The notes: generated by a model not told the origin, from the letters alone. DNA of 64,000 nucleotides from an uncultured Clostridia bacterium (GCA_934749845.1 CAKVHQ010000006.1:7904-71903), one strand, 5' to 3'. Counted from the stretch's first letter, positions 17,128 to 26,292 are shown. Numbers and translations: made by a program.

Positions 17128-18553
17128 TTTTCTCCCTTTTCAAGTTGTTGATTAGTTTAAGTTTATACTTTTGAGAATCTGTTAAAATTGGCTTATCTAG
17201 TTCTTGTGGAACAATAGACATAATGTAGTATCGAAGTTCGTCCATGGCATGATCGTTTCGCTTAACAGGAGATTCATCACTGCCCCATGAATACGATTTT
17301 ATTTCTCGAATCATGTTCACGCAGTTTTTAAAAATAAACAATTTTCGGTTTCCGTTTGCGTCACAAATATACTTTCTAACCATTTGAAGACCAACCAAAC
17401 TTTTGTTAACTTTTGTGTTTACTAGAATTTTATTTTCGTAAAATTTTTGAGCAACCGAGTCTTGACAGGCTAAAGTTTTTTGAAGCGATGCACTGTCGAT
17501 TATTGCTTTTAAATATCCTTTACTATCTCTTTGCCAACCTAACTTGTCAGCCACTGCATGAATGTTTGATGAATGCTCTTCTATTGGTTGCTCTTTTGCA
17601 TAAACTTCGGCAATCACATAAATGTTGTCATCAAAATCTCTTGCGTAAAAGTGACAAGAAAGTGGATTTGTAAAACCAGGGTCGATTGAAATGTTATCGT
17701 ACCATTCTTTTGGAACATCAAAAGGTTCAATAACATTCAAGTTTTCATCAAAGTTTGGATATACTAATCCGTTTGAACTTGTAAATTTACCATCGCACCT
17801 AGATTCAATTTCCTTTTCACTCATCTGCGACTTTAATTTTAAAATTTCGTCTTGGTTTAAAAATGGATTGTCCTGCCAAGAAATGTTTTCATACCAAATG
17901 TCGTCATCATTTCTTTCGTTTAGGTACACCTCATTATATACCCATGTTAACCCCTTAAGTGGAGTCATAGTGCCAAAAATTTCTCCGCACTTATCAATAA
18001 CACGCATTTTACATTCCATGTAAATATCTTCTGGTGGCTCTTCATCAAACCAAACATAATCAAGCGATGTTCCTTGAAATTTTTCTCTGCCTTGGTCCAC
18101 GCTTTTAAAACCAATAGTGCTAATCTTGCCCGAAACATTGCGAACTAAAATTTTGTCTATTATGCCGTACTCCATGCTTTCTTTTTTGCCACTTTGCATA
18201 ACAACATCAACAATCCAATCTTTGTTTAGATAGTATAAAATTTTTTGTTGAGCGACATCTCGTTGCACTTGCGTTGAAAGCGAAACAACCCAACCGTTTG
18301 TTTGCTCTTTGTTTTGTTTATAGGGGTGATTTCCCCTTGCAAGCCAAACTGTTTCCACCGCGCCACATTCCGTTTTGCCTGTTCGGTTTCCACCAAAAAC
18401 CCAGCGATTTTTTTTGGTGCATTTATGAAATAAGATTTGTTTTTTATGAACCAATTCGCCTTGATTGTACCTAGACAAAGTATCTCCCCTTTGCCTACGC
18501 TGTTTTTCCAAACAAAGTTTATTAAGCATTTCAGTTAGTTTTTGTTTTCTCAT
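17111..18553 (-). CDS. Phage terminase large subunit
   Basis: The 480-residue packaging motor ATPase and nuclease. Walker A is GGNRTGKT at residues 54-61, Walker B with the catalytic Glu is VWFDEEPP near 168-174, and a motif III-like segment (FGTMTPLKG) follows. The C-terminal nuclease domain has ISIDPGFTNPLS and the late acidic NDHAMDELRYYI, both RNase H-fold hallmarks. All key residues are present, so the packaging motor looks intact even though the capsid gene is interrupted. It is the first gene of the cassette; the promoter must lie within 60 bases upstream. Confidence 0.9.
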   Translation of the reverse strand: MRKQKLTEMLNKLCLEKQRRQRGDTLSRYNQGELVHKKQILFHKCTKKNRWVFGGNRTGKTECGAVETVWLARGNHPYKQNKEQTNGWVVSLSTQVQRDVAQQKILYYLNKDWIVDVVMQSGKKESMEYGIIDKILVRNVSGKISTIGFKSVDQGREKFQGTSLDYVWFDEEPPEDIYMECKMRVIDKCGEIFGTMTPLKGLTWVYNEVYLNERNDDDIWYENISWQDNPFLNQDEILKLKSQMSEKEIESRCDGKFTSSNGLVYPNFDENLNVIEPFDVPKEWYDNISIDPGFTNPLSCHFYARDFDDNIYVIAEVYAKEQPIEEHSSNIHAVADKLGWQRDSKGYLKAIIDSASLQKTLACQDSVAQKFYENKILVNTKVNKSLVGLQMVRKYICDANGNRKLFIFKNCVNMIREIKSYSWGSDESPVKRNDHAMDELRYYIMSIVPQELDKPILTDSQKYKLKLINNLKREKNGMYG

Positions 18554-18615
18554 ACATCTACCTTTGTTTATTTTTTATAATTAAGTTAATAATAAAAACA
18601 TATACTAATTTGGAA

Positions 18616-19371
18616 ATGAAAAGATTTTTAATAATAATTGCTTGTTTTTTATTTATTTTTGTTTCAATTTTTGTTATTCGGTCAACTATGACTCAAGAAG
18701 TGGGTGCAAACCAAACCAGTGGCTACGCCATGGTAAAAGACAATAACTCTTATTTTTACCGTTACACCTTGGAAAACCCAGCCGTAAATAACAAATACTT
18801 TTTGCTGGAAAAATCATACTTCGTTAAAATAATCGAAAATTCAAACGAAAATTTTTACAAAGCGGAATATAACGGTCTTAAAGGATATGTAAAAAAAACA
18901 GATGTGGAATTTGTTGAAGAAATACCAGAAAATCCGTTTTTAAGTGAAATTACATTTGATATTTACTCGGCAAGCAGTGTTGAATTGAGAACCGAACCTA
19001 GCACCGAGAATGGAATTGGAAGCATAATAACCACATTGCCAAGTGGATATAAAAATTTGAATTATTATGGAAAATTAACGGGAGAAGAAAGCATAAAAGG
19101 ACTGGGAAATATATGGCTTTACTGCTCATTTACAACTCCAGAAAACAAACAAGTTTTTGGTTATGTTTACTCTCCACTAACTGTAAATTTAAGTCCAATA
19201 AATGAAAACGGCGAAAATTTAACGCCAGTTTCCGTAACCGATTATGTCCCTATAAATTCGCTACTTTACCTTTCTTTGTCCACAAAAAATTTAATTATAA
19301 TTGCAATAACAATTCCCGCTTTATACATTGCCTATTTGTTTGTTAAACCAACAAAAATTTTAAAAGAGTAA
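18616..19371 (+). CDS. Membrane-anchored SH3-like protein
   Basis: A 251-residue protein with an N-terminal membrane helix or uncleaved signal (FLIIIACFLFIFVSIFVI), a mainly beta ectodomain with two bacterial SH3-like segments (around residues 45-95 and 105-170; VELRTEPSTENGIGSI is typical of the second) and a C-terminal membrane helix (LIIIAITIPALYIAYLFV). SH3b domains often bind cell-wall peptides. It is oriented opposite to the phage genes on both sides and so may be a host gene or a phage cargo gene. ATG 18616 has no clear Shine-Dalgarno site; TATACT lies just upstream, so the leader may be absent or very short. Confidence 0.62.
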   Translation: MKRFLIIIACFLFIFVSIFVIRSTMTQEVGANQTSGYAMVKDNNSYFYRYTLENPAVNNKYFLLEKSYFVKIIENSNENFYKAEYNGLKGYVKKTDVEFVEEIPENPFLSEITFDIYSASSVELRTEPSTENGIGSIITTLPSGYKNLNYYGKLTGEESIKGLGNIWLYCSFTTPENKQVFGYVYSPLTVNLSPINENGENLTPVSVTDYVPINSLLYLSLSTKNLIIIAITIPALYIAYLFVKPTKILKE

Positions 19372-19401
19372 TAAAAAACACGGATAAATTCGTGTTTTTT
19401 T
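19372..19401. terminator. Bidirectional terminator
   Basis: Stem AACACG / CGTGTT with A- and T-runs between the convergent SH3-like gene and the HTH/sigma-like gene. Confidence 0.85.
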
Positions 19402-19930
19402 ATGCCTTACATTTATTTAAAGAATTTGTGTAACTAGAATTAAACTCAAATTCTTCATCGGTGCAAATGTTAGACTCTTTTTGTTTTGCAAAGTGGTTAT
19501 AATATTCTTTAATCCAACTTTCTTTAAACAAAAGTTGTTCAAGTTTTTCGCTTGTATAACCAAAATTTTTTAATCGAATTGCAAATTCTTCCACTGCCCT
19601 ATCAATTTTTCTAAAAAATGTCCTTCTTGACATTTCAAGCAATTTAAAGCACATTTCTGGCTTTACATGATCGAAATATTTCATAACCAAAATTCTTGCA
19701 CTTTTTGTATCTATTGAAGCAATTACATTTTCAATAATCACTTTTAAATTTATCATCATTTTTTTTCTTTGAATTAAACTAATTATCTTTTCAGCGTTTT
19801 CCATTGTTGATAAATGATTACAACAAGAATTAACACCTTGTGAAATAACCAACTTGTCTATTGCGTCAGAAATTGGTTCTAGACAATTATAAGTTGAAAG
19901 TAAGGTTTTTGCCCATATTTTTTGTTTCAT
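19400..19930 (-). CDS. Sigma-like / HTH regulator beside the phage cassette
   Basis: A 176-residue basic, all-helical protein. The central segment ARILVMKYFDHVKPEMCFKLL followed by SRRTFFRKIDRAVEEFAIRL looks like a sigma region 4 type helix-turn-helix: the first helix counts growing-chain style repeats, the second is the recognition helix. Similar small factors activate late genes in Firmicutes phages. Start MKQKIW has AAAGGAG eight bases upstream. The promoter region carries TTGACA-N18-TATAAT, a LexA-like box and a TGACA inverted repeat. Control of the adjacent cassette is an inference from location. Confidence 0.55.
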   Translation of the reverse strand: MKQKIWAKTLLSTYNCLEPISDAIDKLVISQGVNSCCNHLSTMENAEKIISLIQRKKMMINLKVIIENVIASIDTKSARILVMKYFDHVKPEMCFKLLEMSRRTFFRKIDRAVEEFAIRLKNFGYTSEKLEQLLFKESWIKEYYNHFAKQKESNICTDEEFEFNSSYTNSLNKCKA

Positions 19931-19950
19931 TTTAAAATCTCCTTTTGCTC

Positions 19951-19980
19951 GCACTTATTATAAAAACCAAGTTTGCACCA
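19951..19980 (-). promoter_or_regulatory. Sigma-A-type promoter of the HTH/sigma-like gene
   Basis: On the minus strand TTGACA is followed after 18 bases by TATAAT, and then by AAAGGAG and the start codon at a sensible distance. Confidence 0.65.
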
Positions 19981-20056
19981 TGTCAAAGTTTTGTGACAAA
20001 ATTTTTGTAAAAAACTTATATTATTACATTATTTTACAAAAACTTGCTTATCATGT

Positions 20057-20070
20057 CGAACAACTGTTCT
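20057..20070. promoter_or_regulatory. LexA/DinR-like SOS box
   Basis: CGAACAACTGTTCT matches 12 of 14 positions of the Gram-positive LexA box CGAACRNRYGTTYC. It lies upstream of the HTH/sigma-like gene, with no other downstream target. Confidence 0.5.
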
Positions 20071-20089
20071 AATAATAGCACACTTAATA

Positions 20090-20106
20090 TGACACTATGA
20101 CTGTCA
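20090..20106. promoter_or_regulatory. Inverted repeat, possible operator
   Basis: Perfect TGACA-N7-TGTCA repeat about 20 bases from the LexA-like box, in the same 256-base control region. Confidence 0.4.
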
Positions 20107-20144
20107 AGTTTGCTAAATTTTTTAGAACAAATGCTTTAAAAATG

Positions 20145-20168
20145 AAAAAACACCCTTTCGAGTGCTTT
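20145..20168 (-). terminator. Terminator of the pdaB-SSB-like operon
   Basis: On the minus strand AGCACTC and GGGTGTT pair around a GAAA tetraloop (two G-U pairs), followed by T6. Confidence 0.75.
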
Positions 20169-20186
20169 CGTTTTATTAGTTCTAGT

Positions 20187-20885
20187 TTAATTAGTCCCAG
20201 TGTAATTAGTGGTATCCATCGTCTGTTGCGCCGAAATTAAATTGAATGGTGCTTCAGCTAATTTTTCCAAAGAAGAAAATTTGTTTAACTTGATAATTGA
20301 AATTTCATAAGCGGTTCTTTTTTGAATGTCGCCATTATCAAGTTTTTTCTCGTAGCCACGACTTTGAATTCTTCCTAGAATAGAAACCTTTTCTCCCACC
20401 TCTAAATTTTTTGCGAACCTAGCATTCCTTCCCCATGCGATACATGGAAGATAATCGCTTTTGTTGTATGCCCTGTTAACAGCCACCAAAACATCGCAAA
20501 TTTCACGCTTAAATGGCGTTGTTCTATAAATAGGTTCTTTGCATATAAATCCCACAAGTTCAATGGTGTTGGTGTTACTTTCCACCTTGGCTTCGGTTAA
20601 CTCCCTAACAAAAACCGTCAACACAAGTTTACTTTTGCCATCCACTTGTTTATTATAACTTCTAAATTGTCCGTTTATTGCTATTGTCTTTCCAAGAGCA
20701 AAATCATTTTCACTTAATAATTTTTCCGAAATTGTTATTGGAATAATATCCACACTTTCGGATAGTCTTGGAACTTCCAAGTCGATTTCGTAAAAATTTT
20801 CATCATAAACTTGATGTGAAAGTCTTGGAAGGGTTAGTATTCTTCCTTCTAAATGCACTTTATTGTTGTTCATTTGTTCAAACAT
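20187..20885 (-). CDS. Tandem-OB single-stranded DNA-binding-like protein
   Basis: A 232-residue protein with two OB-fold halves. The first (residues 6-95) has VHLEGRILTLPRLSHQVY and GKTIAINGQFRSYNK; the second (103-200) has IELVGFICKEPIYRTTPFKREICDVLVAVNR and CIAWGRNARFAKNL, close to the SSB core. It belongs to a conserved Clostridia family of two-domain SSB-like proteins distinct from replicative SSB: it lacks the acidic DDIPF-type tail and ends TNYTGTN. A strong AGGAGG site precedes the ATG. It follows pdaB and shares a terminator with it. Role in replication or repair is presumed. Confidence 0.78.
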   Translation of the reverse strand: MFEQMNNNKVHLEGRILTLPRLSHQVYDENFYEIDLEVPRLSESVDIIPITISEKLLSENDFALGKTIAINGQFRSYNKQVDGKSKLVLTVFVRELTEAKVESNTNTIELVGFICKEPIYRTTPFKREICDVLVAVNRAYNKSDYLPCIAWGRNARFAKNLEVGEKVSILGRIQSRGYEKKLDNGDIQKRTAYEISIIKLNKFSSLEKLAEAPFNLISAQQTMDTTNYTGTN

Positions 20886-20899
20886 TTTTATATTTCCTC

Positions 20900-21670
20900 C
20901 TAAATTCGTGGTGACTGCATACCGTTGTTGTCAATAAAATAATCGCCTTTCAAAATTAAATCGCCCACACAACCAACTGTAAAGCCCTTCTTTTGCAATC
21001 TGTCAAGCACAAGTGGCAAAGCCTCTAAAATGTGGTCAGAATTGTTATGACAAAGGATTATACTTCCATTTTTAGCACCATTTATAATTCGAGTTGTTAT
21101 TTCCATACTAGACAAGCCTTTCCAATCCAAACTGTCAACATCCCATTGAATTGTGGTTAAACCAAGTTCAGTGGCAGTATCTATTAAGGTGTCGTTGTAT
21201 GCCCCAAAAGGTGCTCTAAAAAGTTCAACTTTTTTGTTAGTTATGTCTGTTATCAACTTGCAACAATCTTCAAGCTCACTTTTCATTTGGGTTTTGGATA
21301 ATTTTGTCATGTCGGGATGAGTGCTGGAATGTGTGCCAATTTCAAAACCGTTTTCATCAATTTTTTTAACCATTTCAGGATAGTCTTCAATCCAAAAACC
21401 AGTTAAAAAGAAAGTGGCTTTAACATTGTATTCCTTGCAAATTTCCATGATTTTTTCTGTTTTGTCCGCACCCCATGCGGCATCAAAACTTATGGCAACT
21501 CTAGCTTCTTCTGTGTTCACATAGTATATTGGAACTTTTCTTAAAGACGCTCCAAAATACACACTCGCTGGCACATATCCGTTAATGTTGATTGCCAAAA
21601 GTGATATAGTCAAAATCAATAGAAAAATAATTTTGAGAGTTCTTAGTTTTATGCAACAAAAATGCATCAA
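20900..21670 (-). CDS. pdaB: Polysaccharide deacetylase, PdaB-like (sporulation)
   Basis: NodB-homology deacetylase of 256 residues with an N-terminal signal anchor (IIFLLILTISLLAI), so it acts outside the membrane on peptidoglycan or a related glycan. Motifs: SFDAAWGAD (motif 1, the variant typical of PdaB), THSSTHPDM (metal His residues), RAPFGAYND (motif 3), WDVDSLDWKG and LCHN. In Bacillus subtilis PdaB is needed for stable spore formation. AGGAGG precedes the ATG. It fits with the SigK-like factor at 3.7-4.4 kb as evidence for sporulation. Confidence 0.85.
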   Translation of the reverse strand: MMHFCCIKLRTLKIIFLLILTISLLAININGYVPASVYFGASLRKVPIYYVNTEEARVAISFDAAWGADKTEKIMEICKEYNVKATFFLTGFWIEDYPEMVKKIDENGFEIGTHSSTHPDMTKLSKTQMKSELEDCCKLITDITNKKVELFRAPFGAYNDTLIDTATELGLTTIQWDVDSLDWKGLSSMEITTRIINGAKNGSIILCHNNSDHILEALPLVLDRLQKKGFTVGCVGDLILKGDYFIDNNGMQSPRI

Positions 21671-21821
21671 TCAGTCCTCCTGATAATTTTATATTATTAA
21701 ATATTTTTTGTAATGCCTATGCCATTAAAATAAGTGCAAGTTTTGTCGTATGTTGTCAAACTGGCACAGACTTCTATATAATTTTATTGGACGAACTTTA
21801 AACTTATGCAAATTAGGCAAT

Positions 21822-21848
21822 AAAAAAACTTGATTTTTTAATCAAGCC
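21822..21848 (-). terminator. Terminator of the rpoD-trmK-zinc ribbon operon
   Basis: Stem CTTGATT / AATCAAG followed by T7 on the minus strand; the stop codon of the zinc-ribbon gene lies inside the stem. Confidence 0.8.
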
Positions 21849-22540
21849 TTTTCGATGTAAATTAGTCTGTGACATGATGGACATTCAAGTTTGCCATTAT
21901 GTCTTATTTTTTCAAGTTCTTTGCTTGGTAGTTCCATTCTGCAACCGCCACATCTTGAATCAATAAGTTTTACTACAATAGGAAATACTCCGTCTTGTTT
22001 AAGGGTTTTGTACTTGCTAACAAATGATGAATCAAGGTCTTTTTCAAGTTTAGCCATTTTGTCCTTTAAAGCCTTAATTTCAGGCTCTTTTTCGGTATAA
22101 TATTCATCAAATTTACTTTTGCTCTCTTGGTGTTTTGATTTTGCGATGCTTGTTTTCTTTTTTAAAGCATCAAATTCTCCAATAAGTTGTTTTGCTCGTC
22201 TTTCAGTGGCAAGCAATCTGTTTTCAAGTTCTTTAAGTTGTCTGCCTGTTTGGCTCAACTTATTTCTCAAGTCTTTAAGTTCATCTTGATTTAACGATTG
22301 GTTAAATTGTCTTGAATACTTATCAACAAGGCTAATGCCCTTCTCTTGAACTTGTTTTAGCTTTTGAAAATCGTCACAAAGTTTATTAGCATTTTTATCA
22401 AGTTCTAGAATTTGATTTTGTGCTTCTTTAACAAACGAAACCATTGCTTGAGCATTTTTCTTGTGTTCATTTTTGTTAATTTCTCTTTCTAGTCTAAACA
22501 ATTCTGTATCCAATTTTTGATATTCTAATATTTTTTCCAT
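21842..22540 (-). CDS. Coiled-coil protein with C4 zinc ribbon (DUF164-like)
   Basis: A 232-residue protein: a long antiparallel coiled coil (residues 1-185, heptads of Leu/Lys/Glu) and a C-terminal zinc ribbon with RCGGCRMELPS and ECPSCHRLIY. This is the widespread C4-type zinc-ribbon family often linked to trmK and NIF3-like genes in Firmicutes; its function is not settled, though nucleic-acid binding is suggested by the ribbon. The start is at MEKILE, 17 bases after the trmK stop; the longer in-frame version would overlap trmK. Confidence 0.8.
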   Translation of the reverse strand: MEKILEYQKLDTELFRLEREINKNEHKKNAQAMVSFVKEAQNQILELDKNANKLCDDFQKLKQVQEKGISLVDKYSRQFNQSLNQDELKDLRNKLSQTGRQLKELENRLLATERRAKQLIGEFDALKKKTSIAKSKHQESKSKFDEYYTEKEPEIKALKDKMAKLEKDLDSSFVSKYKTLKQDGVFPIVVKLIDSRCGGCRMELPSKELEKIRHNGKLECPSCHRLIYIEKA

Positions 22541-22556
22541 TCTCAATTCCCTTTTA

Positions 22557-23267
22557 CTATTTATTTGATTTTTTGTCTTCTGTTTCTTCTTGTTCTGGCT
22601 CAAACAATTTTAATGCTTCATTAACTAAATTTAAAAGCCTTTCGTTTTCATCATTAAGCACCATGTATTTTTCTTTTAGCGGAGTTAATTTGTCGTGCTT
22701 CTCTTTTAAATATTGATATAGCACTTCATAGTTTTCCCTAAAGTTTGAAAAGCCAAATTCAATTTCAAGGTCGCTTAATTTTTGTTTTCCTTTGGCAACT
22801 TTAATAACATTATAATACTTTCCGTCTTGATAAATAAGTTTATCTATAACAAACCTGTATTTGTTAGCCAGCAAAAATCTACGAAGTTCCACAACATCAC
22901 TCATAGGTTGCAAAACGAAATTCCACAATTTTTTAGGCTTTTTTTGCATAATTTCAATAATTTTTTTGCCACCCATGCCAGCAATAACTGCTTGTTCAAC
23001 TTTGTCGTGCTTGGTTACAAGTGCAAAGCCGTCGCATTCTCTAAAACTTATAAAAGGCAAAATATTGATTTTATTTGCAAGCATAATAGCCTTGTTTAAA
23101 CATTCTCTGCTAATTTCGGTGCTAACAACTTTATCTGCTTTTTCTTCCAAAATAAGTTCAGCAGTAACAAGCCCGTGGTCACAGCCAATGTCGGCAATAA
23201 CTTTATGCCTATCGCAAAGGCTAACTATGGTTTCAAGTCGTTTATCTAAATTTAAAATCGTTGCCAT
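22557..23267 (-). CDS. trmK: tRNA (adenine(22)-N1)-methyltransferase
   Basis: SAM-dependent Rossmann methyltransferase that makes m1A22 in tRNA. Motif I is VIADIGCDHGLV, the acidic motif II is VVSTEIS, and the family hallmark VIAGMGGKKI is present. A C-terminal helical coiled coil (from about residue 165) completes the 236-residue TrmK architecture. AAGGAG lies before the ATG. Its place between rpoD and the zinc-ribbon gene is the common Firmicutes arrangement. Confidence 0.92.
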   Translation of the reverse strand: MATILNLDKRLETIVSLCDRHKVIADIGCDHGLVTAELILEEKADKVVSTEISRECLNKAIMLANKINILPFISFRECDGFALVTKHDKVEQAVIAGMGGKKIIEIMQKKPKKLWNFVLQPMSDVVELRRFLLANKYRFVIDKLIYQDGKYYNVIKVAKGKQKLSDLEIEFGFSNFRENYEVLYQYLKEKHDKLTPLKEKYMVLNDENERLLNLVNEALKLFEPEQEETEDKKSNK

Positions 23268-23329
23268 ATTTTCTCCTTGTTAAATAATAACAAAAGTTAA
23301 GTAAATTAACAAAACAAAACTAACACTAA

Positions 23330-24373
23330 TTAGTCACAAAAATCTTTTAATTTCTTACTTCTTGTTGGATTTCTTAATTTTCTTAATGCTTTTGCTTCAA
23401 TTTGTCTAATTCTTTCTCTTGTAACATTAAATTCTTGTCCAACCTGTTCAAGAGTTTTTGGATAGCCGTCATCAAGGCCATATCTTAATCTTATAACCTT
23501 TTGCTCACGAGGAGTCAAAGTGTCGATAACTGCAAGAAGTTGACCTTTAAGCATACTTCTTGTTGCACTTTCAACTGGGGAAATGCCTGTTTCATCTTCA
23601 ATAAAGTCAGCAATTTTGCTATCCTCTTCTTCACCAATAGGACTTTCAAGCGAGATTGGGTCAAGGGCAATTTTTTGAATTTCTCCCACTCTTTCAACTG
23701 TCATGTCAAGTTCTTTTGCAAGTTCTTCAACGGTTGGCTCACGACCAAGTTCTTGAAGCATTCGCTTGCTTACTCTGCCTAATCTGTTTATTGTTTCTAC
23801 CATGTGAACAGGAATACGAATTGTTCTTGCTTGGTCTGCCATGGCTCTTGTGATTGATTGTCTAATCCACCAAGTTGCGTAAGTAGAAAACCTAAATCCC
23901 TTTGTGTAGTCAAACTTTTCAACCGCTTTAATCAATCCAATGTTTCCTTCTTGAATTAAATCAAGCAAGTGCATGTTTTTTCCTGTATATTTCTTTGCAA
24001 TGCTAATTACTAACCTCAAGTTAGATTCGCAAAGTTGTGCTTTTGCTTGTTCATCTCCTTGCAAAATTCTTTTAGCAAGGTCAACTTCTTGTTCGGCAGT
24101 AAGTAGTGGTGCTTTTCCAATGTCTTTTAAATACATTTTAACTGGGTCGTCAACACTAACTTGGCTTGCAAGTTGGTCAAAGTCAATTTCTTCTTTAACT
24201 GCTTCAACAACTTTGATGCCGTTTTGTTTCAAAAGTTCAATAACCTCTTGAGTTTCCTTTGCTGTCGCATCATATTTCATGAATTGCAAAACAATGTCTT
24301 CTTCCACCAAAGACCCTTTCTTTTTTCCTACTTCGAGTAATTTTTCGTATAATGGTTGATATTTTTCGTTCAA
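23330..24373 (-). CDS. rpoD: Primary RNA polymerase sigma factor (SigA)
   Basis: Housekeeping sigma-70 factor, 347 residues, at the short end for RpoD because region 1.1 is reduced. Region 1.2 has [11 protein letters not shown], region 2.4 [24 protein letters not shown] with RIPVHMVE following, and region 4.2 [22 protein letters not shown]. The start codon is TTG at 24373 with GGAGG eight bases upstream, four bases after the dnaG stop, so the two are coupled in the classic dnaG-rpoD operon. An intrinsic terminator between rpoD and trmK is not evident. Confidence 0.95.
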   Translation of the reverse strand: MNEKYQPLYEKLLEVGKKKGSLVEEDIVLQFMKYDATAKETQEVIELLKQNGIKVVEAVKEEIDFDQLASQVSVDDPVKMYLKDIGKAPLLTAEQEVDLAKRILQGDEQAKAQLCESNLRLVISIAKKYTGKNMHLLDLIQEGNIGLIKAVEKFDYTKGFRFSTYATWWIRQSITRAMADQARTIRIPVHMVETINRLGRVSKRMLQELGREPTVEELAKELDMTVERVGEIQKIALDPISLESPIGEEEDSKIADFIEDETGISPVESATRSMLKGQLLAVIDTLTPREQKVIRLRYGLDDGYPKTLEQVGQEFNVTRERIRQIEAKALRKLRNPTRSKKLKDFCD

Positions 24374-24376
24374 AAC

Positions 24377-26134
24377 TTATTCCTCCGTCTTCTTTGTTTG
24401 AATTTCTCTTATTGTTGCTTGCAATTCACTTAAAATTGCCAGTTTTTCGCTTTGAGAAGCGGTTTGCAATTTTATCTGCAAACTGGATTGTTTTTGTTGA
24501 AGAGCCCTTAATTCAAGTTGTTTCAAACAACCTTTGTATTGAAGTTCTTCATTTTTTATTTTGTCAAAATTATAATTTATTATTTGTTTTAATTGCTCAT
24601 TTGCATCAATATCGTAGTCATCAAGCACTTGAGAAACTTTTGGGTTATTGTCTATCATGTACTGATTAAATTGACTGTAAAAATTGTTTTCAAACAAGTT
24701 ACTGCTAACATCCTTTGCGAATGGTTTTTTGTATAGCCTGCAAGCAAGAACAAATTGCTCTGCTTGGTAAAGTTTATTTTCTTTTGCAGAGGCAACTGTT
24801 ACCACTTTTTTCTGTGCAGTTGGCTTTGACTTTTCAAGCAATTTTTTGTTTAGTTCTCGACGCAAAATTTCTTCGTTCATGTTAGCTTTTTCTGCAACAA
24901 GTTTTAAGTATAAATCTCGGTCGGTAACATTTTTGAAAGTTGAAAGCAAGTTTAATGCCGACTCTATAAACTTTGGCACATTATTTTTGTCCTGCAAATT
25001 ATATTTTTCAGCCAAAGTGTCAACTTGAAATTCCTTAACAGTTATTGCATTTTCAAGTTGCTTTTCAAAAGCCTCACTTCCGTATGCCTTGATAAACTCA
25101 TCTGGGTCCATTTTGTTTGGCAAATTAACAACTTTAACATCAAAGGTGGTGTCTTTTAATAGTTCAACGCTTTTTTCGGTTGCTTTTTTACCAGCCGAGT
25201 CACCATCAAAGCAAATATAAATGCTATCAACAAATTTGCTAATTGTGTTTATGTGATTTTCGTTAAAGGCTGTTCCAAGAGTTGCGATTGCGTTTTTATA
25301 GCCCGCTTGATACAAACTTACAACATCAATTTGTCCTTCAACCAAAATTGCGTAATTTTTATTTTCTACCCTTGCTTTTCTTAAATTATTTAACCCAAAA
25401 AGCAAAGTGCTTTTGTTAAAAATTTCGGTTGCTTGAGTGTTTTTATATTTTGCAAGTGCGTCATTATCAAGTGCCCTGCCAGAAAATCCCACAACTTTGC
25501 CAACATGATTAAAAATTGGAAACACAAGACGCTGTGCCATGGCATCGTATAGCCTACCATTTTTTTCGTTAGCCACCCCTGCATTAAGCATTTCTTGTTG
25601 TGAAATTTTAAGTGAAGATAAATATGTAATAAGTCCTTGCCAATTTGGGCTATAACCTATGCCTAGTTTAGTGACTGTTTCATCACTAATTTGCCTTTTT
25701 TGAAGATAATTTCGGGCAACTTGTCCAGTTGGTTTTAAAAGTTCAGCATGATAGAATTTGGCACTTTCTGTTACAATATAAATAAGTCTATCTCGTTCTT
25801 TTTTCTTTTTAATAATATTCTCGTCGCCAGTAAACTCTGGAACTTCCATATTTATGCTTTCGGCAAGATTTTTAACCGTTTGCATAAAGTCGATGCCTTC
25901 GATGTGTTGAACAAACGAAATAACATCGCCACCAACCCCACATCCAAAGCAGTGATAGTAACCTTCGTATTCATTCACGGCAAACGATGGAGTTTTTTCA
26001 TGATGAAACGGACAGCAACCCCAATAGGTTCTGCCCTTTCGTTGAAGTGGAACATATCTTGAAACAACAGAAACAATGTTGCAACCAGATTTCAACTTCG
26101 ATAAAAAATTTTGTGAATAGCCTTTATCCTGCAT
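24377..26134 (-). CDS. dnaG: DNA primase
   Basis: Synthesises RNA primers at the replication fork. The 585-residue protein has the N-terminal CHC2 zinc finger (CCPFHHEKTPSF and YHCFGCGVGGD, residues 41-69), the TOPRIM domain (ILVEGQIDVVSLYQAG, later YICFDGDSAGKKA), and a C-terminal helical DnaB-interaction region rich in Gln. The ATG has only a weak GGGGAC site. A cruciform-like repeat lies about 25 bases upstream of the start (26159-26195). Confidence 0.95.
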   Translation of the reverse strand: MQDKGYSQNFLSKLKSGCNIVSVVSRYVPLQRKGRTYWGCCPFHHEKTPSFAVNEYEGYYHCFGCGVGGDVISFVQHIEGIDFMQTVKNLAESINMEVPEFTGDENIIKKKKERDRLIYIVTESAKFYHAELLKPTGQVARNYLQKRQISDETVTKLGIGYSPNWQGLITYLSSLKISQQEMLNAGVANEKNGRLYDAMAQRLVFPIFNHVGKVVGFSGRALDNDALAKYKNTQATEIFNKSTLLFGLNNLRKARVENKNYAILVEGQIDVVSLYQAGYKNAIATLGTAFNENHINTISKFVDSIYICFDGDSAGKKATEKSVELLKDTTFDVKVVNLPNKMDPDEFIKAYGSEAFEKQLENAITVKEFQVDTLAEKYNLQDKNNVPKFIESALNLLSTFKNVTDRDLYLKLVAEKANMNEEILRRELNKKLLEKSKPTAQKKVVTVASAKENKLYQAEQFVLACRLYKKPFAKDVSSNLFENNFYSQFNQYMIDNNPKVSQVLDDYDIDANEQLKQIINYNFDKIKNEELQYKGCLKQLELRALQQKQSSLQIKLQTASQSEKLAILSELQATIREIQTKKTEE

Positions 26135-26158
26135 AGTCCCCGCTTTTAATGATAATTT

Positions 26159-26195
26159 TTCTCACTGATAATTAGTATCAACAAGTGATTGAGAA
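26159..26195. promoter_or_regulatory. Nested inverted repeat in the dnaG leader
   Basis: TTCTCA pairs with TGAGAA, and inside it TGATA pairs with TATCA, in the short region just upstream of dnaG. It could be a leader hairpin or an operator for the dnaG-rpoD operon. Confidence 0.4.
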
Positions 26196-26292
26196 TTAAA
26201 CTCATTTATCGCAAAAAAATAAATACACTTATATATTCGACACTTTTTTGAAAAAACCTTTATTTTTTTAAAAATATTTTTAAATTAAGCAT

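Noticed and set aside
9287..20186. Search for att direct repeats flanking the phage cassette
   Set aside because: I found no convincing direct repeat in the flanking intergenic regions, and no integrase, so no attachment sites are reported.
22782..23283. Two plus-strand ORFs (105 and 140 codons) opposite trmK
   Set aside because: Shadow frames of a clear methyltransferase gene; no start signals.
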